A DNA stretch of 64,000 nt, taken from assembly GCA_000721275.1 (NCBI GenBank), contig JOFO01000002.1, positions 186,001 to 250,000 of the forward strand, written 5' to 3'. The stretch is from Microtetraspora glauca (GTDB lineage: Bacteria; Actinomycetota; Actinomycetes; Streptomycetales; Streptomycetaceae). Below are positions 61,155 to 64,000 of the stretch, piece after piece (position 1 is the first letter of the stretch; every line of letters begins with the position of its first letter). The notes under the pieces were generated by a model. The model did no database searches and had not been told where the DNA came from. It saw nothing but the letters and a program-made list of their open reading frames with translations. The position numbers and the translations under genes are program-made.

Positions 61155-64000
61155 GTGTCGTCTCAGTCCCCCAGTACCCCGAGCTCCCCGGCCGACCAAG
61201 ACGGGCGCGGCGTGAGCCCCGCGACCGCCTTCGGTGCCAATGAGTGGCTCGTCGACGAGATCTACCAGCAGTACCTCCAGGACCCGAATTCGGTCGATCG
61301 TGCCTGGTGGGACTTCTTCGCCGACTACAAGCCGGGTGCGGCGGAGACCCCGTCCGCCCCGGCCGCCACCACCTCGGCAGCGCCCTCGGCGCAGCAGACG
61401 GGCCCCGCACAGGCCACGTCTGCCGCTCCGGCCGCCGCCGTGCCCGCCCCGGCCGCTCCGGCCGCCGCCCCGGCTCCGGCTGCTCCCGCCGCCCCCGCCG
61501 CGGCTCCGGCCAAGCCCGCCGCGGCTCCGGCGAAGCCCGCCGCGGCCGCCCCGGCGCCCGCCAAGGCCGCTCCGGCCGCCGAGGCGCCCGCCGGCCCCGA
61601 GCTGATCACGCTCCGCGGCCCGGCCGCCGCGGTCGCGAAGAACATGAACGCCTCGCTGGAGATGCCGACGGCCACGTCCGTCCGCGCCGTCCCGGTGAAG
61701 CTCCTGTTCGACAACCGGATCGTCATCAACAACCACCTGAAGCGCGCCCGGGGCGGGAAGATCTCCTTCACCCACCTCATCGGCTACGCCATGGTGCAGG
61801 CGATCAAGGCCATGCCGTCGATGAACTACTCCTTCGCGGAGAAGGACGGCAAGCCGACCCTGGTCAAGCCGGAGCACGTGAACTTCGGCCTCGCCATCGA
61901 CCTGGTGAAGCCGAACGGCGACCGCCAGCTCGTCGTCGCCGGCATCAAGAAGGCCGAGACGCTCAACTTCTTCGAGTTCTGGCAGGCGTACGAGGACATC
62001 GTCAAGCGCGCCCGCGTGGGCAAGCTGACGATGGAGGACTTCTCCGGCGTCACCGTCTCCCTGACCAACCCCGGCGGCCTCGGCACCGTCCACTCCGTGC
62101 CGCGTCTGATGCCCGGTCAGTCCGTCATCATGGGCGTCGGCTCCATGGACTACCCGGCCGAGTTCCAGGGCACCTCCCAGGACACCCTGAACAAGCTGGG
62201 CATCTCCAAGGTGATGACCCTGACGTCGACCTACGACCACCGGGTCATCCAGGGCGCCGCCTCCGGCGAGTTCCTGCGGATCGTCGCGAACCTCCTCCTC
62301 GGCGAGAACGAGTTCTACGACGAGATCTTCAAGTCGCTGCGGATCCCCTACGAGCCGGTCCGCTGGCTCAAGGACATCGACGCGTCGCACGACGACGACG
62401 TCACCAAGGCCGCCCGCGTCTTCGAGCTCATCCACTCCTACCGGGTCCGCGGCCACGTCATGGCCGACACCGACCCGCTGGAGTACAAGCAGCGCAAGCA
62501 CCCCGACCTGGACATCACCGAGCACGGCCTCACCCTGTGGGACCTGGAGCGGGAGTTCGCGGTCGGCGGCTTCGCCGGCAAGTCGATGATGAAGCTCCGC
62601 GACATCCTCGGCGTCCTGCGCGACTCGTACTGCCGCACCACCGGCATCGAGTTCATGCACATCCAGGACCCGAAGCAGCGCAAGTGGATCCAGGACCGCG
62701 TCGAGCGTCCCCACGCGCGCGTGGAGCGCGAGGAGCAGCTCCGCATCCTCCGCCGCCTGAACTCGGCCGAGGCGTTCGAGACCTTCCTGCAGACGAAGTA
62801 CGTCGGCCAGAAGCGCTTCTCCCTGGAGGGCGGCGAGTCCGTCATCCCGCTGCTCGACGCGGTCATCGACTCCGCCGCCGAGTCCCGCCTCGACGAGGTC
62901 GTCATCGGCATGGCCCACCGCGGCCGCCTCAACGTCCTCGCGAACATCGTGGGCAAGTCGTACGCGCAGATCTTCCGCGAGTTCGAGGGCAACCTCGACC
63001 CGAAGTCGATGCACGGCTCCGGCGACGTCAAGTACCACCTGGGCGCCGAGGGCACCTTCACCGGTCTCGACGGCGAGCAGATCAAGGTCTCCCTGGTCGC
63101 CAACCCCTCGCACCTGGAGGCGGTCGACCCGGTCCTGGAGGGTGTCGTCCGCGCCAAGCAGGACGTCATCAACAAGGGCGGCACCGACTTCACCGTCCTG
63201 CCGGTCGCCCTCCACGGCGACGCGGCCTTCGCGGGCCAGGGCGTGGTGGCCGAGACGCTGAACATGTCGCAGCTGCGCGGCTACCGCACCGGCGGCACGG
63301 TCCACATCGTCATCAACAACCAGGTCGGCTTCACGGCGGCTCCCGAGTCGTCCCGCTCCTCCATGTACGCCACCGACGTGGCCCGCATGATCGAGGCGCC
63401 GATCTTCCACGTGAACGGCGACGACCCGGAGGCCGTGGTCCGCGTCGCGCGGCTCGCCTTCGAGTTCCGCCAGACGTTCAACAAGGACGTCGTGATCGAC
63501 CTCATCTGCTACCGCCGCCGCGGTCACAACGAGGGCGACAACCCCTCGTTCACCAACCCGCAGATGTACAACCTGATCGACAAGAAGCGCTCGGTGCGCA
63601 AGCTGTACACCGAGTCGCTCATCGGTCGCGGCGACATCACCCTGGAGGAGGCGGAGCAGTCGCTCCAGGACTTCCAGGGCCAGCTGGAGAAGGTGTTCGC
63701 GGAGGTCCGCGAGGCCACCGCCGCCCCGGCGCCGGCCCACGTGCCGGACGCGCAGGCCGAGTTCCCGGTCGCCGTCACCACCGCGGTCTCCCAGGAGGTC
63801 GTGAAGCGGATCGCCGAGTCGCAGGTCAACATCCCGGAGCGGATCACGGTCCACCCGCGCCTGCTGCCGCAGCTGCAGCGCCGCGCGGCCTCCATCGACG
63901 ACGGCACCATCGACTGGGGCTTCGGCGAGACCCTCGCCATCGGCTCCCTGCTGATGGAGGGCACCCCGGTCCGCCTCTCGGGCCAGGACTCCCGCCGCGG
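61155..64000 (+). CDS. sucA: Multifunctional 2-oxoglutarate dehydrogenase E1/E2 (Kgd/SucA), 3' end beyond window
   Basis: The first ~948 residues of the fused actinobacterial enzyme. An N-terminal segment ([28 protein letters not shown]) is followed by an Ala/Pro-rich linker (~60-150). An E2 succinyltransferase domain lacking a lipoyl domain has catalytic His in [16 protein letters not shown]. The ThDP-dependent E1 part includes [32 protein letters not shown] and [18 protein letters not shown]. It works in the TCA cycle with Lpd and a lipoylated E2. GTG 61155 is chosen from similarity. The long minus-strand frame opposite it is a shadow. Confidence 0.97.
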   Translation, partial: MSSQSPSTPSSPADQDGRGVSPATAFGANEWLVDEIYQQYLQDPNSVDRAWWDFFADYKPGAAETPSAPAATTSAAPSAQQTGPAQATSAAPAAAVPAPAAPAAAPAPAAPAAPAAAPAKPAAAPAKPAAAAPAPAKAAPAAEAPAGPELITLRGPAAAVAKNMNASLEMPTATSVRAVPVKLLFDNRIVINNHLKRARGGKISFTHLIGYAMVQAIKAMPSMNYSFAEKDGKPTLVKPEHVNFGLAIDLVKPNGDRQLVVAGIKKAETLNFFEFWQAYEDIVKRARVGKLTMEDFSGVTVSLTNPGGLGTVHSVPRLMPGQSVIMGVGSMDYPAEFQGTSQDTLNKLGISKVMTLTSTYDHRVIQGAASGEFLRIVANLLLGENEFYDEIFKSLRIPYEPVRWLKDIDASHDDDVTKAARVFELIHSYRVRGHVMADTDPLEYKQRKHPDLDITEHGLTLWDLEREFAVGGFAGKSMMKLRDILGVLRDSYCRTTGIEFMHIQDPKQRKWIQDRVERPHARVEREEQLRILRRLNSAEAFETFLQTKYVGQKRFSLEGGESVIPLLDAVIDSAAESRLDEVVIGMAHRGRLNVLANIVGKSYAQIFREFEGNLDPKSMHGSGDVKYHLGAEGTFTGLDGEQIKVSLVANPSHLEAVDPVLEGVVRAKQDVINKGGTDFTVLPVALHGDAAFAGQGVVAETLNMSQLRGYRTGGTVHIVINNQVGFTAAPESSRSSMYATDVARMIEAPIFHVNGDDPEAVVRVARLAFEFRQTFNKDVVIDLICYRRRGHNEGDNPSFTNPQMYNLIDKKRSVRKLYTESLIGRGDITLEEAEQSLQDFQGQLEKVFAEVREATAAPAPAHVPDAQAEFPVAVTTAVSQEVVKRIAESQVNIPERITVHPRLLPQLQRRAASIDDGTIDWGFGETLAIGSLLMEGTPVRLSGQDSRR

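Noticed and set aside
60939..63854. 971-codon open frame on minus opposite sucA
   Set aside because: The plus strand encodes the unmistakable Kgd/SucA catalytic motifs. The minus frame is Leu/Val/Asp/Gly-rich and arises from GC-rich codon bias.

Overview
The window is chromosomal DNA from a high-GC actinomycete, almost certainly Streptomyces or a close relative. Base composition is very GC-rich, starts are often GTG or TTG, and genes frequently overlap by GTGA or ATGA. Typical family content includes a conservon, DasR- and HspR-type operators, an ArgS-related NrtL next to lysA, and a fused Kgd-type 2-oxoglutarate dehydrogenase. No phage, plasmid, IS element, rRNA or CRISPR array was seen. Both ends cut through genes: rho at the left and sucA/kgd at the right.

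Layout. 1-8.4 kb (minus strand): the 5' part of rho and an aspartate-family cluster reading nrtL-lysA-hom-thrC-thrB, preceded by a single-domain response regulator. A tRNA-Arg(CCG) follows at 8.5 kb, then a small gene broken by a one-base frameshift. 9.6-22.4 kb: a divergent pair of very large secreted proteins, an LGFP/FG-GAP protein on minus and an RHS/YD-repeat polymorphic toxin on plus. The toxin carries an intein-like PT-HINT domain, a 128-residue HExxH tip, and an ATGA-coupled zinc-ribbon protein that is the likely immunity gene. 22.5-28.6 kb: a secreted glycerophosphodiesterase, an M4 metalloprotease, and the NHEJ set (Ku divergent from LigD-type polymerase and ligase). 28.8-36.2 kb: a HEAT-repeat protein, a CseA-like lipoprotein overlapping a sensor kinase, and a RodA/FtsW plus class B PBP pair. 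36.2-39.6 kb: two divergent diiron proteins and a TetR regulator sharing a matched pair of operator-like repeats. 39.7-48.2 kb: an NlpC/P60 hydrolase, a conservon (cvnABCD) followed by a StyA-like flavin monooxygenase, and a PP2C-like phosphatase. 48.2-55 kb: a MarR regulator divergent from a GH25 lysozyme, an AA10 LPMO with a DasR-like operator, a YbdK-type carboxylate-amine ligase, and lon with a HAIR operator. 55-64 kb: an emfourin-like lipoprotein, a decayed gene region, a TetR regulator with a palindromic operator, a secreted SurE, a spermidine-synthase-like protein, an OmpR-type two-component pair, and sucA.

Functional themes. (1) Conversion of aspartate to lysine and threonine. (2) Contact-dependent competition, centred on the RHS toxin and its coupled immunity gene. 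(3) Cell-envelope synthesis and turnover (RodA/PBP, NlpC/P60, GH25, envelope signalling). (4) Chitin or polysaccharide degradation under DasR-type control. (5) Stress and quality control (Lon/HspR, NHEJ). The least described part is the RHS toxin tip with its zinc-ribbon partner, together with the divergent giant LGFP/FG-GAP protein that shares its promoter region.
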